The notes under the pieces were generated by a model, which saw only the letters and a program-made list of their open reading frames with translations, made no database searches and was not told the origin of the DNA. From positions 6,324,001 to 6,388,000 of the forward strand of contig NZ_CP075896.1 of the NCBI RefSeq assembly GCF_018604545.1: 64,000 nucleotides of DNA, given 5' to 3'. Source of the DNA: Streptomyces koelreuteriae (GTDB lineage Bacteria; Actinomycetota; Actinomycetes; Streptomycetales; Streptomycetaceae). The position numbers and the translations under genes were made by a program. Shown one piece after another: positions 41,909 through 51,435 of the stretch (position 1 is the first letter of the stretch; every line of letters begins with the position of its first letter).

Positions 41909-43234
41909 GTGATCTCCCGAATCGATCTGCGCGGCGACGCCCTCCCCGAGGGCACCGCCCTGCGTGACCTGCTGCCCCGAGCCGAATTCGACGTAGCGGC
42001 CGCCCTGGAAAAGGTGCGTCCCATCTGCGAGGACGTGCATCATCGGGGCGACGCGGCGCTGATCGACTTCGCCGAGCGGTTCGACGGGGTCAGGCTCGAC
42101 CGGGTGCGGGTGCCCGCCGCCGCGCTCACCTCCGCGCTGGAGGAGCTCGACCCGGCCGTGCGCGCGGCCCTGGAGGAGTCCATCCGCCGCGCCCGGACCG
42201 TCCACCGCGCCCAGCGCCGCTCCACGCACACCACCCAGGTCGTGCCCGGCGGCGCCGTGACCGAGAAGTGGGTGCCGGTCGAGCGGGTCGGGCTCTACGC
42301 GCCCGGCGGCCGCTCGGTGTACCCGTCCTCCGTGATCATGAACGTGGTGCCCGCGCAGGAGGCCGGCGTCGAGTCCATCGCGCTCGCCTCTCCCGCCCAG
42401 GCCGAGTTCGACGGCCTGCCGCACCCCACCATCCTCGCCGCCTGCGCGCTGCTCGGCGTCGACGAGGTGTACGCGGCCGGCGGTGCCACCGCCGTCGCGA
42501 TGTTCGCCTACGGCACCGAGTCCTGCGCGCCCGCGAACATGGTCACCGGCCCCGGCAACATCTGGGTCGCCGCCGCCAAGCGCTACTTCACCGGAAAGAT
42601 CGGCATCGACGCGGAGGCCGGCCCGACCGAGATCGCCGTCCTCGCCGACGACACGGCCGACCCGGCGCACGTCGCCTCCGACCTGATCAGCCAGGCCGAG
42701 CACGACCCGCTGGCCGCCGCCGTCCTCGTCACCGACTCCGTCGAGCTCGCGGACGCCGTGGAGAAGGAGCTGGAGCCGCAGATCGCGGCCACCCGGCACG
42801 TCGACGACCGGATCGTCCCCGCCCTGTCCGGCAAGCAGTCCGCGATCGTCCTGGTCGACGGCATCGACGAGGGCCTGAGGGTCGTCGACGCGTACGGCGC
42901 CGAGCACCTGGAGATCCAGACGGCCGACGCCGCCGCGGTGGCCGACCGGGTCCGCAACGCCGGCGCGATCTTCATCGGCCCCTGGGCCCCCGTCTCCCTC
43001 GGCGACTACGCGGCCGGCTCCAACCACGTCCTGCCCACCGGCGGCTGCGCCTGCCACTCCTCGGGCCTGTCCGTCCAGTCCTTCCTGCGCGGCATCCACA
43101 TCGTCGACTACACCGAGGACGCGCTGGCCGAGGTCGCGCACCATGTGGTGACGCTGGCGGAGGCGGAGGACCTGCCCGCGCACGGCGCGGCGATCAAGGC
43201 ACGGTTCGGGTGGAAGGTTCCAGAAGGCAAGTGA
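41909..43234 (+). CDS. hisD: Histidinol dehydrogenase HisD
   Basis: Zinc enzyme (441 residues) that oxidises L-histidinol to histidine in two NAD-dependent steps, the end of the pathway. Landmarks are the VGLYAPGGRSVYPSSVIM loop, TGPGNIWVAAAKR, IDAEAGPTEI and SQAEHDPLA with the metal and catalytic residues. GTG 41909 is chosen because conserved sequence begins with ISRIDLRGD; the open frame to 41645 overlaps the divergent gene. Its stop overlaps hisC (GTGA), and it heads the his operon. Confidence 0.97.
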   Translation: MISRIDLRGDALPEGTALRDLLPRAEFDVAAALEKVRPICEDVHHRGDAALIDFAERFDGVRLDRVRVPAAALTSALEELDPAVRAALEESIRRARTVHRAQRRSTHTTQVVPGGAVTEKWVPVERVGLYAPGGRSVYPSSVIMNVVPAQEAGVESIALASPAQAEFDGLPHPTILAACALLGVDEVYAAGGATAVAMFAYGTESCAPANMVTGPGNIWVAAAKRYFTGKIGIDAEAGPTEIAVLADDTADPAHVASDLISQAEHDPLAAAVLVTDSVELADAVEKELEPQIAATRHVDDRIVPALSGKQSAIVLVDGIDEGLRVVDAYGAEHLEIQTADAAAVADRVRNAGAIFIGPWAPVSLGDYAAGSNHVLPTGGCACHSSGLSVQSFLRGIHIVDYTEDALAEVAHHVVTLAEAEDLPAHGAAIKARFGWKVPEGK

Positions 43235-44346
43235 CAGGCATCGACGATCTCCCCGTACGGGACGAGCTGCGCGGCAAGTCCCCCTACGGCGCGCCCCAGC
43301 TGGCCGTCCCCGTACGGCTGAACACCAACGAGAACCCCTACCCGCTGCCCGAGCCGCTGGTCGAGCGCATCGCCGAGCGGGTCCGTGAGGCGGCCAGGAA
43401 CCTCAACCGCTACCCGGACCGGGACGCGGTCGAGCTGCGCACCAAGCTCGCCGCGTACCTCACGGAGACGTCCGGCCACGAGGTCGGCCTGGCCGACGTC
43501 TGGGCGGCCAACGGCTCCAACGAGGTCATCCAGCAGCTGCTGCAGACCTTCGGCGGGCCGGGCCGCACCGCGATCGGCTTCGAGCCGTCGTACTCGATGC
43601 ACGGGCTCATCTCGCGCGGCACGGGCACGGGCTGGATCTCCGGGCCCCGTAACGAGGACTTCACGATCGACCTGGCGGCCGCCGAGAAGGCGATCGCCGA
43701 GCACCGGCCCGACGTCGTCTTCATCACCACCCCCAACAACCCCACGGGCAACGCGGTCCCGCCCGAGACGGTCCTCGCGCTGTACGAGGCCGCGCAGGCG
43801 GCCAAGCCGTCGATGGTCGTGGTCGACGAGGCCTACATCGAGTTCAGCCACGGCGACTCGCTGCTGCCGCTGATCGAGGGCCGCCCGAACCTCGTCGTCT
43901 CCCGCACCATGTCGAAGGCGTTCGGCGCGGCGGGCCTGCGCCTCGGCTACCTCGCCGCGCACCCGGCCGTCGTGGACGCCGTCCAGCTCGTCCGCCTGCC
44001 GTACCACCTCTCCGCCGTCACCCAGGCGACCGCCCTGGCCGCCCTGGAGCACACCGAGACGCTGCTGGGCTACGTCGAGCAGCTCAAGGCCGAGCGGGAC
44101 CGGCTGGTGCGCGAACTGCGCGCGACCGGCTACGAGGTCGTCGAGTCCGATGCCAACTTCGTGCAGTTCGGGCGATTCGACGGCGAGGGCGGCTCGCACA
44201 CGGCCTGGCAGAAGATCCTCGACCAGGGCGTCCTGGTCCGGGACAACGGCATCCCCGGGTGGCTGCGGGTGTCAGCCGGGACCCCCGAAGAGAACGACGC
44301 GTTCCTCGACGCGGTCCGTGCACTGAAGAAGGAGCAGAGTCAATGA
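43231..44346 (+). CDS. hisC: Histidinol-phosphate aminotransferase HisC
   Basis: PLP-dependent class I/II aminotransferase (371 residues) that makes L-histidinol phosphate. Visible are RLNTNENPYPLP near the N-terminus, FITTPNNPTGN, VVDEAYIEF and the PLP-lysine region SRTMSKAFGAAGLRLGY. GTG 43231 overlaps the hisD stop; the frame is open far upstream, but that part lies inside hisD. Its stop overlaps hisB (ATGA). Some HisC proteins also use other aromatic keto acids. Confidence 0.97.
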   Translation: MTGIDDLPVRDELRGKSPYGAPQLAVPVRLNTNENPYPLPEPLVERIAERVREAARNLNRYPDRDAVELRTKLAAYLTETSGHEVGLADVWAANGSNEVIQQLLQTFGGPGRTAIGFEPSYSMHGLISRGTGTGWISGPRNEDFTIDLAAAEKAIAEHRPDVVFITTPNNPTGNAVPPETVLALYEAAQAAKPSMVVVDEAYIEFSHGDSLLPLIEGRPNLVVSRTMSKAFGAAGLRLGYLAAHPAVVDAVQLVRLPYHLSAVTQATALAALEHTETLLGYVEQLKAERDRLVRELRATGYEVVESDANFVQFGRFDGEGGSHTAWQKILDQGVLVRDNGIPGWLRVSAGTPEENDAFLDAVRALKKEQSQ

Positions 44347-44936
44347 GCCGCACCGGACGCGTGGAGCGGACGACCAAGGAGACCACGGTCCTCGTCGAGA
44401 TAGACCTCGACGGCACCGGCAAGACGGAGATCTCCACCGGCGTCGGCTTCTACGACCACATGCTCGACCAGCTCGGCCGGCACGGTCTGTTCGACCTGAC
44501 CGTGAAGACCCAGGGCGATCTGCACATCGACTCGCACCACACCATCGAGGACACCGCCCTCGCGCTGGGCGCCGCCTTCAAGCAGGCCCTCGGCGACAAG
44601 GTGGGGATCTACCGCTTCGGCAACTGCACGGTCCCGCTGGACGAGTCCCTCGCGCAGGTCACCGTCGACCTGTCCGGCCGCCCCTACCTCGTGCACACCG
44701 AGCCCGAGAAGATGGCGCCGATGATCGGCGAGTACGACACCACGATGACGCGGCACATCCTGGAGTCCTTCGTGGCCCAGGCCCAGATCGCGCTGCACGT
44801 GCACGTGCCCTACGGGCGCAACGCGCACCACATCGTGGAGTGCCAGTTCAAGGCCCTGGCCCGGGCCCTGCGCTACGCGTCCGAGCGTGACCCGCGCGCG
44901 GCCGGCATCCTCCCGTCCACGAAGGGCGCCCTGTGA
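44343..44936 (+). CDS. hisB: Imidazoleglycerol-phosphate dehydratase HisB
   Basis: Monofunctional dehydratase of 197 residues; unlike in E. coli it lacks the fused histidinol-phosphatase. The manganese-binding motifs are GFYDHMLDQLGRHG with IDSHHTIEDTA, and VPYGRNAHHIVE. ATG 44343 overlaps the hisC stop. Its own stop overlaps a GTG that starts a small membrane protein (44933) inserted before hisH. Length is standard. Confidence 0.97.
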   Translation: MSRTGRVERTTKETTVLVEIDLDGTGKTEISTGVGFYDHMLDQLGRHGLFDLTVKTQGDLHIDSHHTIEDTALALGAAFKQALGDKVGIYRFGNCTVPLDESLAQVTVDLSGRPYLVHTEPEKMAPMIGEYDTTMTRHILESFVAQAQIALHVHVPYGRNAHHIVECQFKALARALRYASERDPRAAGILPSTKGAL

Positions 44937-45097
44937 ACGGCATCTCGACCCTGCTGATCGTCGTCGGCCTGTTCCTCGCGGGCGGGATCTACTCCTTCGT
45001 CAAGCAGAAGATGCCCAAGGGCCTGATCGTGCTGCTGTCGATCGGCGCCGCGATGTGCCTGGTGGCCGGTGTGATGCGGCTGGAGGTGTGGAATTGA
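44933..45097 (+). CDS. 54-residue two-helix membrane protein embedded in the his operon
   Basis: GTG 44933 overlaps the hisB stop (GTGA), and its TGA overlaps the hisH start (TTGA), so all three are coupled. The peptide begins MNGISTLLIVVGLFLAGG, has a short basic loop FVKQKMPKG, a second hydrophobic helix, and ends RLEVWN: a helical hairpin with both helices about 17-20 residues. The exact gap-free fit between two his genes argues that it is translated. I recognise no family and know no role. It is short enough to be missed by automatic annotation. Confidence 0.75.
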   Translation: MNGISTLLIVVGLFLAGGIYSFVKQKMPKGLIVLLSIGAAMCLVAGVMRLEVWN

Positions 45098-45738
45098 GCG
45101 CCCCTCAGAAAAGGGTGGTCGTCTTCGACTACGGCTTCGGCAACGTCCGCTCCGCCGAGCGTGCCCTCGCCCGCGCGGGAGCCGACGTCGAGATCACCCG
45201 TGACTACGACAAGGCCATGAACGCCGACGGGCTGCTCGTCCCCGGCGTCGGCGCCTTCGCCTCCTGCATGAAGGGCCTGCGCGAGGCGCGCGGCGACTGG
45301 ATCGTCGACCGCAGGCTCTCCGGCGGCCGCCCGGTCATGGGCATCTGCGTCGGCATGCAGATCCTCTTCGCGCGCGGCATCGAGCACGGCGTGGAGACCG
45401 ACGGCCTCGACGAGTGGCCCGGCTCGGTCGAGCCGCTCCAGGCCGACGTCGTGCCCCACATGGGCTGGAACACCGTGGAGGCCGCGCCCGGCTCGCGGCT
45501 CTTCGACGGCCTGGACGCGGACGCCCGCTACTACTTTGTGCACTCCTACGCCGTCCACGACTGGTCGCTGGAGACCCACAACCCGACCCTCGAACCCCCC
45601 AAGGTGACCTGGTCGACGCACGGCAAGCCGTTCGTCGCGGCCGTCGAGAACGGCGCCCTGTGGGCCACGCAGTTCCACCCCGAGAAGTCCGGCGACGCCG
45701 GAGCGCAGCTGCTGAACAACTGGATCGGAACCCTCTGA
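45094..45738 (+). CDS. hisH: Imidazole glycerol phosphate synthase glutaminase subunit HisH
   Basis: Class I glutamine amidotransferase (214 residues) that feeds ammonia to HisF. The nucleophile is Cys85 in MGICVGMQILF, and the His-Glu pair is in ATQFHPEKSG. The start is a TTG at 45094, six or seven bases from GGAGG, overlapping the preceding stop; GTG 45088 is too close to that site. The longer open frame to 44887 lies inside hisB. TTG starts are uncommon here. The stop overlaps the priA ATG by one base (TGATG). Confidence 0.95.
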   Translation: MSAPQKRVVVFDYGFGNVRSAERALARAGADVEITRDYDKAMNADGLLVPGVGAFASCMKGLREARGDWIVDRRLSGGRPVMGICVGMQILFARGIEHGVETDGLDEWPGSVEPLQADVVPHMGWNTVEAAPGSRLFDGLDADARYYFVHSYAVHDWSLETHNPTLEPPKVTWSTHGKPFVAAVENGALWATQFHPEKSGDAGAQLLNNWIGTL

Positions 45739-46478
45739 TGTCCCCGAAGTCCTCCCCGAAGCTCGAACTCCTCCCCGCCGTCGACGTCCGCGACGGCCAG
45801 GCCGTCCGACTGGTGCACGGCGAGTCCGGTTCGGAGACCTCCTACGGCTCCCCCCTGGAGGCCGCCCTCGCCTGGCAGCGTTCCGGCGCCGAGTGGCTGC
45901 ACCTGGTCGACCTGGACGCCGCGTTCGGCACCGGGAACAACCGCGAGCTGATCGCCGAGGTCGCCAGCGCCATGGACATCAAGGTGGAGCTGTCCGGCGG
46001 CATCCGCGACGACGACACCCTCGCCGCCGCCCTGGCCACCGGCTGCAAGCGGGTGAACCTCGGCACGGCCGCCCTGGAGACCCCCGAGTGGGTCGCCAAG
46101 GTCATCGCCGAGCACGGCGAGAAGATCGCCGTCGGCCTCGACGTACGCGGCACCACCCTGCGCGGCCGGGGCTGGACCCGCGACGGCGGCGACCTCTACG
46201 AGACGCTGGCGCGCCTCGACCAGGAGGGCTGCGCCCGGTACGTCGTCACGGACATCGCCAAGGACGGCACCCTCCAGGGCCCCAACCTGGAGCTGCTGCG
46301 CAACGTCTGCGCCGCCACCGACCGCCCGGTCGTGGCCTCCGGCGGCGTGTCCTCGCTGGACGACCTGCGGGCCATCGCCGAGCTCGTCCCCCTCGGTGTC
46401 GAGGGAGCGATCGTAGGGAAGGCGCTGTACGCGAAGGCGTTCACCCTGGAAGAGGCCTTGGAGGCTGTGTCGTCATGA
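45738..46478 (+). CDS. priA: Bifunctional HisA/TrpF isomerase PriA
   Basis: (beta/alpha)8 isomerase of 246 residues. In Streptomyces PriA performs both the ProFAR isomerisation of histidine synthesis (HisA) and the phosphoribosylanthranilate isomerisation of tryptophan synthesis (TrpF). The catalytic aspartates are Asp16 (LLPAVDVRDG) and Asp135 (AVGLDVRG), with the conserved Arg in QAVRLVHG. The absence of trpF from the trp genes nearby fits this double role. The stop overlaps the RidA-like gene (ATGA). Confidence 0.95.
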   Translation: MSPKSSPKLELLPAVDVRDGQAVRLVHGESGSETSYGSPLEAALAWQRSGAEWLHLVDLDAAFGTGNNRELIAEVASAMDIKVELSGGIRDDDTLAAALATGCKRVNLGTAALETPEWVAKVIAEHGEKIAVGLDVRGTTLRGRGWTRDGGDLYETLARLDQEGCARYVVTDIAKDGTLQGPNLELLRNVCAATDRPVVASGGVSSLDDLRAIAELVPLGVEGAIVGKALYAKAFTLEEALEAVSS

Positions 46479-46870
46479 CCCCCCGGCGCGTGCGGAGCGG
46501 AAGTCCCTGGGAAGAGTCCTTCGGTTTTGCACGTGCCGTCGAGGCGGGCGACCGGGTGCTGGTCGCGGGTACGACCGCCTTCAAGGGCGATGTGCTCTAC
46601 GGCGAGGGCGATCCCTACGAGCAGGCCAAGGTGGCCTTCACCACCGCCCTGGAGGCGATCGCCGAGTTCGGACTCACCCCCGACTCCGTGATCCGCACCC
46701 GGATGTATCTGGCCCACGCGCGGGACGTCGACGCGGCGGGCCGGGCCCACAAGGAACTGTTCGACACCGTGCGACCGGTCACGACCCTGCTGGTCGTGGA
46801 GGGGTTCATCGACTCCCGGGTCCTGGTGTCGGTCGAAGTGGAAGCGTATAGAGGAGCCGTGGATTCATGA
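46475..46870 (+). CDS. RidA-like (YjgF family) protein in the his operon
   Basis: 131-residue protein of the RidA/YER057c/UK114 superfamily. Typical are VLVAGTTAFKGDVLYGEGDPYEQAKVAF and TPDSVIRTRMYLAHARDV. Canonical RidA hydrolyses reactive enamines with an arginine near VARLP; here that segment is VEGFIDSRVLVSVEVEA and the arginine seems absent, pointing to a non-canonical branch. ATG 46475 overlaps priA and its stop overlaps hisF, so it is coupled to both. It may deal with a reactive intermediate, which is inference. Confidence 0.88.
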   Translation: MTPRRVRSGSPWEESFGFARAVEAGDRVLVAGTTAFKGDVLYGEGDPYEQAKVAFTTALEAIAEFGLTPDSVIRTRMYLAHARDVDAAGRAHKELFDTVRPVTTLLVVEGFIDSRVLVSVEVEAYRGAVDS

Positions 46871-47622
46871 CCCTGGCGGTCCGAGTCATCCCCTGCCTGG
46901 ACGTGGACAACGGCCGGGTCGTCAAGGGCGTCAACTTCCAGAACCTGCGCGACGCGGGCGACCCCGTCGAGATGGCCAAGGTGTACGACGCCGAGGGCGC
47001 CGACGAGTTGACGTTCCTGGACATCACCGCCTCGTCGGGCAACCGCGAGACGACGTACGACGTGGTGCGCCGCACCGCCGAGCAGGTCTTCATCCCGCTC
47101 ACGGTCGGCGGCGGCGTCCGCACCGCCGAGGACGTGGACAAGCTGCTGCGCGCGGGCGCGGACAAGGTCGGCGTCAACACGGCGGCGATCGCCCGCCCCG
47201 AGCTGATCCGCGAGATCGCCGAGCGCTTCGGCCGGCAGGTCCTGGTCCTCTCGGTGGACGCCCGACGCACCGAGTCGGGCTCCTTCGAGGTCACCACCCA
47301 CGGCGGCCGTCGCGGCACCGGCATCGACGCCGTCGAGTGGGCACACCGGGCCGCCGAGCTGGGCGCGGGCGAGATCCTGCTCAACTCCATGGACGCGGAC
47401 GGCACGAAGGACGGCTACGACCTGGAGATGATCCGGGCCGTACGGGGCCACGTCACCGTCCCCGTCATCGCCTCCGGCGGCGCCGGCAAGCTGACCGACT
47501 TCCCGCCGGCCGTCGAGGCGGGCGCGGACGCGGTGCTGGCCGCCTCGGTCTTCCACTTCGGGGACCTGCGCATCGGCGAGGTCAAGGACACGCTGCGGGA
47601 GGCGGGTCACCCGGTGCGGTGA
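46867..47622 (+). CDS. hisF: Imidazole glycerol phosphate synthase cyclase subunit HisF
   Basis: (beta/alpha)8 cyclase of 251 residues that uses ammonia from HisH to form imidazole glycerol phosphate and AICAR. Catalytic aspartates are Asp12 in VIPCLDVDNGRVVKG and the Asp in VLSVDARR. The phosphate sites TVGGGVRTAED and IASGGAGKL are intact. ATG 46867 overlaps the preceding stop. It ends the operon; a hairpin follows. Confidence 0.97.
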   Translation: MTLAVRVIPCLDVDNGRVVKGVNFQNLRDAGDPVEMAKVYDAEGADELTFLDITASSGNRETTYDVVRRTAEQVFIPLTVGGGVRTAEDVDKLLRAGADKVGVNTAAIARPELIREIAERFGRQVLVLSVDARRTESGSFEVTTHGGRRGTGIDAVEWAHRAAELGAGEILLNSMDADGTKDGYDLEMIRAVRGHVTVPVIASGGAGKLTDFPPAVEAGADAVLAASVFHFGDLRIGEVKDTLREAGHPVR

Positions 47623-47643
47623 CGACCTTTCCGTGCTCCGTCG

Positions 47644-47669
47644 GAGCCCCGGCCGCGCGGCCGGGGCTC
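47644..47669 (+). terminator. Hairpin after hisF
   Basis: Eleven-base perfect stem (47644-47654 with 47659-47669) with a GCGC loop and a pyrimidine-rich tail, between the convergent hisF and TIGR03085 genes. Confidence 0.75.
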
Positions 47670-47683
47670 TCTCCTGCCCCGCC

Positions 47684-48319
47684 TCAGATGCCGAGCTGCT
47701 TCGTCTCGTGCAGCTTGGCGATGGCGTCCTCGTCGCCGTCCAGGTCGACCTTGGCCGCGCTCTGCCGGCCGTAGGAGAACAGGACCAGCTCCGACGGCTC
47801 GCCCGTCACCGTGACCACCGGCGTACCGCGCTGCGCGACCGTCGTCTGGCCGTCGGGGCGGCGCAGGACCAGGCCCGTCGGGACGCCGCGGCCCATCAGC
47901 CGGGCGGTGCGCTCCAGACGCGACCACAGGGCGTCCTGGAAGACCGCGTCGAGCTCGCGCACCGACCAGTCGGGCTGGGCGCGCCGGACGTCCTCCGTAT
48001 GGACGTAGAACTCGACGATGTTCGACATCTCGTCGACCGGCTTGAGGGAGAAGGGCGAGAAGCGCGGCGGGCCCGTACGGATGAGCTGGATCAGCTCCTC
48101 GTACGGCTTGCCGGTGTACTCGGCCATCACCCGGTCCAGACGCGACGCGAGCTGCTTGATCAGTATCCCGCCCGCGGCGTCCGGGCGGCGCTCGCGCACC
48201 ACCACGTGCGCGGCGAGGTCCCGCGTCGTCCAGCCCTCGCACAGAGTGGGCGCGTCCGGGCCCGCGGTCTCCAACAGATCGGCGAGGAGAAGTCGTTCAC
48301 GCTTGGCATGGGTCGACAT
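47684..48319 (-). CDS. TIGR03085-type metal-binding protein (DinB/mycothiol-isomerase fold)
   Basis: 211-residue protein of the actinobacterial TIGR03085 family in the DinB/YfiT-like maleylpyruvate-isomerase superfamily. The N-terminal four-helix bundle has RERLLLADLLETAGPDAPTLCEGWTTRDLAAHVVVRERRPDA, and the metal ligands are expected at the His residues of AAHVV and of EFYVHTEDVRRA. The C-terminal half is a small alpha/beta domain. Mycothiol-dependent activity is possible but unproven. ATG 48319 has a -10 box six bases upstream. Confidence 0.85.
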   Translation of the reverse strand: MSTHAKRERLLLADLLETAGPDAPTLCEGWTTRDLAAHVVVRERRPDAAGGILIKQLASRLDRVMAEYTGKPYEELIQLIRTGPPRFSPFSLKPVDEMSNIVEFYVHTEDVRRAQPDWSVRELDAVFQDALWSRLERTARLMGRGVPTGLVLRRPDGQTTVAQRGTPVVTVTGEPSELVLFSYGRQSAAKVDLDGDEDAIAKLHETKQLGI

Positions 48320-48325
48320 GCGGCC

Positions 48326-48331
48326 AGCCTA
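48326..48331 (-). promoter_or_regulatory. -10-like box, leaderless TIGR03085 transcript
   Basis: TAGGCT on the minus strand is six bases before ATG 48319, without a ribosome-binding site. Confidence 0.5.
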
Positions 48332-48389
48332 CGACCGCGCACCTGGTCCGGACAGTGGACACTCCACCGGCACTGTCGGTGGCGCCCGG

Positions 48390-48395
48390 CACAAT
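48390..48395 (+). promoter_or_regulatory. -10-like box, leaderless hisI transcript
   Basis: CACAAT is seven bases before ATG 48403. The gap to the divergent gene is only about 80 bases, so promoters must lie here. Confidence 0.4.
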
Positions 48396-48402
48396 GGACC
48401 AC

Positions 48403-48789
48403 ATGACCAGCAAGCCCAGCCGCCTCGACCCGGAGCTCGCCGCGCGCCTCAAGCACAGCGCCGACGGCCTCCTGCCCGCCATCGCCCAGCAGTACGACAC
48501 CGGAGAGGTGCTCATGCTCGGCTGGATGGACGACGAGGCACTGCATCGCACCCTGACCACCGGCCGCTGCACGTACTGGTCCCGCAGCCGCCGGGAGTAC
48601 TGGGTCAAGGGCGACACCTCCGGCCACTTCCAGTGGGTCAAGTCCGTCGCCCTCGACTGCGACGCCGACACCGTGCTCGTCAAGGTCGACCAGGTCGGCG
48701 CCGCCTGCCACACCGGAGCCCGCACCTGCTTCGACGAGGACGTCCTGCTCAAGGACGGCGGTTCGGACGCCGCCGCCGCGGATCAGTAG
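48403..48789 (+). CDS. hisI: Phosphoribosyl-AMP cyclohydrolase HisI
   Basis: 128-residue zinc/magnesium enzyme that opens the adenine ring of phosphoribosyl-AMP, the third step of histidine synthesis. Typical motifs are GEVLMLGWMDDEAL, TYWSRSRREYWVKG and the zinc cysteines in ALDCDADT and GAACHTGARTCF. It lacks the HisE domain fused in E. coli. ATG 48403 is used; ATG 48394 and the open frame to 48355 add non-conserved residues. trpE starts 11 bases after its stop, joining histidine and tryptophan genes. Confidence 0.95.
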   Translation: MTSKPSRLDPELAARLKHSADGLLPAIAQQYDTGEVLMLGWMDDEALHRTLTTGRCTYWSRSRREYWVKGDTSGHFQWVKSVALDCDADTVLVKVDQVGAACHTGARTCFDEDVLLKDGGSDAAAADQ

Positions 48790-48800
48790 GGTCAGCCGCC

Positions 48801-50282
<1,482 letters not shown>

Positions 50283-50284
50283 GA

Positions 50285-50316
50285 TGAACCCCGGCTGACG
50301 GTTCGCCCGGGGTTCA
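50285..50316 (+). terminator. Hairpin directly after trpE
   Basis: Ten-base perfect stem (50285-50294 with 50307-50316) with a 12-base loop, starting two bases after the trpE stop. No U-run. It may reduce read-through into the membrane-protein gene. Confidence 0.55.
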
Positions 50317-50319
50317 GGC

Positions 50320-50325
50320 GATAGT
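50320..50325 (+). promoter_or_regulatory. -10-like box, leaderless TIGR02234 transcript
   Basis: GATAGT is seven bases before GTG 50333, just after the post-trpE hairpin. Confidence 0.4.
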
Positions 50326-50332
50326 GGGGTAC

Positions 50333-50965
50333 GTGACTGCCGTACCGCACCCACGTTCCCAAGCCTCCGGATCCGCCCGGGCCGGTCGCCTGAGCCTCGC
50401 CGTCGCCCTGCTGTGCGGCGCGCTCGGCGCGGCCGTGGCGTTGCTCGCCACCCGGCAGAGCTGGTCGGAGGGCACCACGACGGTGGCCGGTGGCGCCTTC
50501 CCGCTGACCGCCACGGGCAGCGACGTCACCGGTGTGCCCGCGGCGCTCGCCGTGGTGGGCCTCGCCGCGCTCGTCGCCGTCTTCGCCGTCCGCCGGAGCG
50601 GCCGCGTCGTCGTGGCCGCCCTGCTGGCCCTCTCCGGCGCGGGCACCGTCGCCGCCGCCCTGCTCGGTGCCTCCGACAGCTCCGCACTCGACGAGAAGGC
50701 CGCCGAGGCCTCCGGCGACACCTCCGCCACGGTGGGGGCCCTCAGCCACACCGCCTGGCCCTACGTCGCGGCCGTCGGCGGCGTCCTGCTCCTGCTGGCC
50801 GGGCTGCTCGCCCTGCGCTACGGCAGGCTGTGGCCCGCGATGTCCGGCCGCTACGAGCGGGACGGCACGCCCCGGCCGCGCCGCAAGGCCCCCGCGGTCG
50901 ACCCCGACCGGCCCGAGGACCTGTGGAAGGCACTCGACCGGGGCGAGGACCCGACCGGGGCGTAA
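50333..50965 (+). CDS. Trp-region membrane protein (TIGR02234 type)
   Basis: 210-residue actinobacterial membrane protein of the family known only from its place near trp genes. Four membrane segments lie at about 21-40, 66-86, 91-112 and 140-162. An extracytoplasmic loop after the first contains TRQSWSEGTTTVAGGAFPLTATG, and the C-terminal tail is basic and Pro-rich. No function is known. GTG 50333 is preferred over GTG 50324 because it fits the -10 box. Confidence 0.85.
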   Translation: MTAVPHPRSQASGSARAGRLSLAVALLCGALGAAVALLATRQSWSEGTTTVAGGAFPLTATGSDVTGVPAALAVVGLAALVAVFAVRRSGRVVVAALLALSGAGTVAAALLGASDSSALDEKAAEASGDTSATVGALSHTAWPYVAAVGGVLLLLAGLLALRYGRLWPAMSGRYERDGTPRPRRKAPAVDPDRPEDLWKALDRGEDPTGA

Positions 50966-51090
50966 CCCCGCCCCGGGGGCGGGGCACGGGGAAGCGGAGG
51001 GAGCACCCCCGCTCACCGGAGGCGCGCGCGTGCGGGACAATGGGCGCGAGCGTCCTGCTCAGACACGTACACAGCAACGAGGAGCAAGCA

Positions 51091-51342
51091 ATGGCGGGCA
51101 GCAGCCACGGTCACACCCCGGCCGCCTGGACCGGTGTCACGATCGCCTTCATCGGTTTCTGCGTCGCGGGCGCGTTCATGGTGTTGGACCAGCCGCTGGG
51201 CTTCTGGGCGGGCATGGTCGTCGTGCTGCTCGGCGGTGTCGTCGGCGCGGCCATGCGGGCGATGGGCATGGGCCAGCCCAAGGACCTGCACCAGCCGCAC
51301 GCGATGACGGGCGACCGCGAGCCGGCGCGCGCCGAGGGCTGA
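51091..51342 (+). CDS. HGxxPAAW family small membrane protein
   Basis: 83-residue protein named for its N-terminal signature, here HGHTPAAW (residues 6-13). Two membrane helices follow (about 14-33 and 37-57), with the short turn QPLGFWAG, and then a polar tail with MGQPKDLHQPHA. The family is restricted to actinobacteria and unexplained. ATG 51091 has GAGGAGC upstream. It lies between the TIGR02234 and DUF2752 genes in the trp region. Confidence 0.88.
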   Translation: MAGSSHGHTPAAWTGVTIAFIGFCVAGAFMVLDQPLGFWAGMVVVLLGGVVGAAMRAMGMGQPKDLHQPHAMTGDREPARAEG

Positions 51343-51365
51343 ACCCCGGAACACACCGCGTTTGT

Positions 51366-51413
51366 CGCGTGAGGGGCGGCCGGCACTGGGATGCCGGAAC
51401 CGCCCCTCACGCG
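51366..51413 (+). terminator. Long hairpin between HGxxPAAW and DUF2752 genes
   Basis: Fourteen-base perfect outer stem (51366-51379 with 51400-51413), inner six-base stem (51380-51385 with 51392-51397) and a small bulge. It begins 23 bases after the HGxxPAAW stop. Its arm CGCGTGAGGGGCGG shares GCGTGAGGGGCG with the hairpin after dnaE. Confidence 0.75.
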
Positions 51414-51422
51414 CGTGCGGGG

Positions 51423-51428
51423 CACAAT
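51423..51428 (+). promoter_or_regulatory. -10-like box, leaderless DUF2752 transcript
   Basis: CACAAT is seven bases before GTG 51436, the same spacing as at hisI. Confidence 0.45.
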
Positions 51429-51435
51429 GCGTACC

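Noticed and set aside
42268..43230. Long N-terminal extension of HisC
   Set aside because: It overlaps hisD out of frame and is Arg-rich nonsense; HisC homology starts at 43231.
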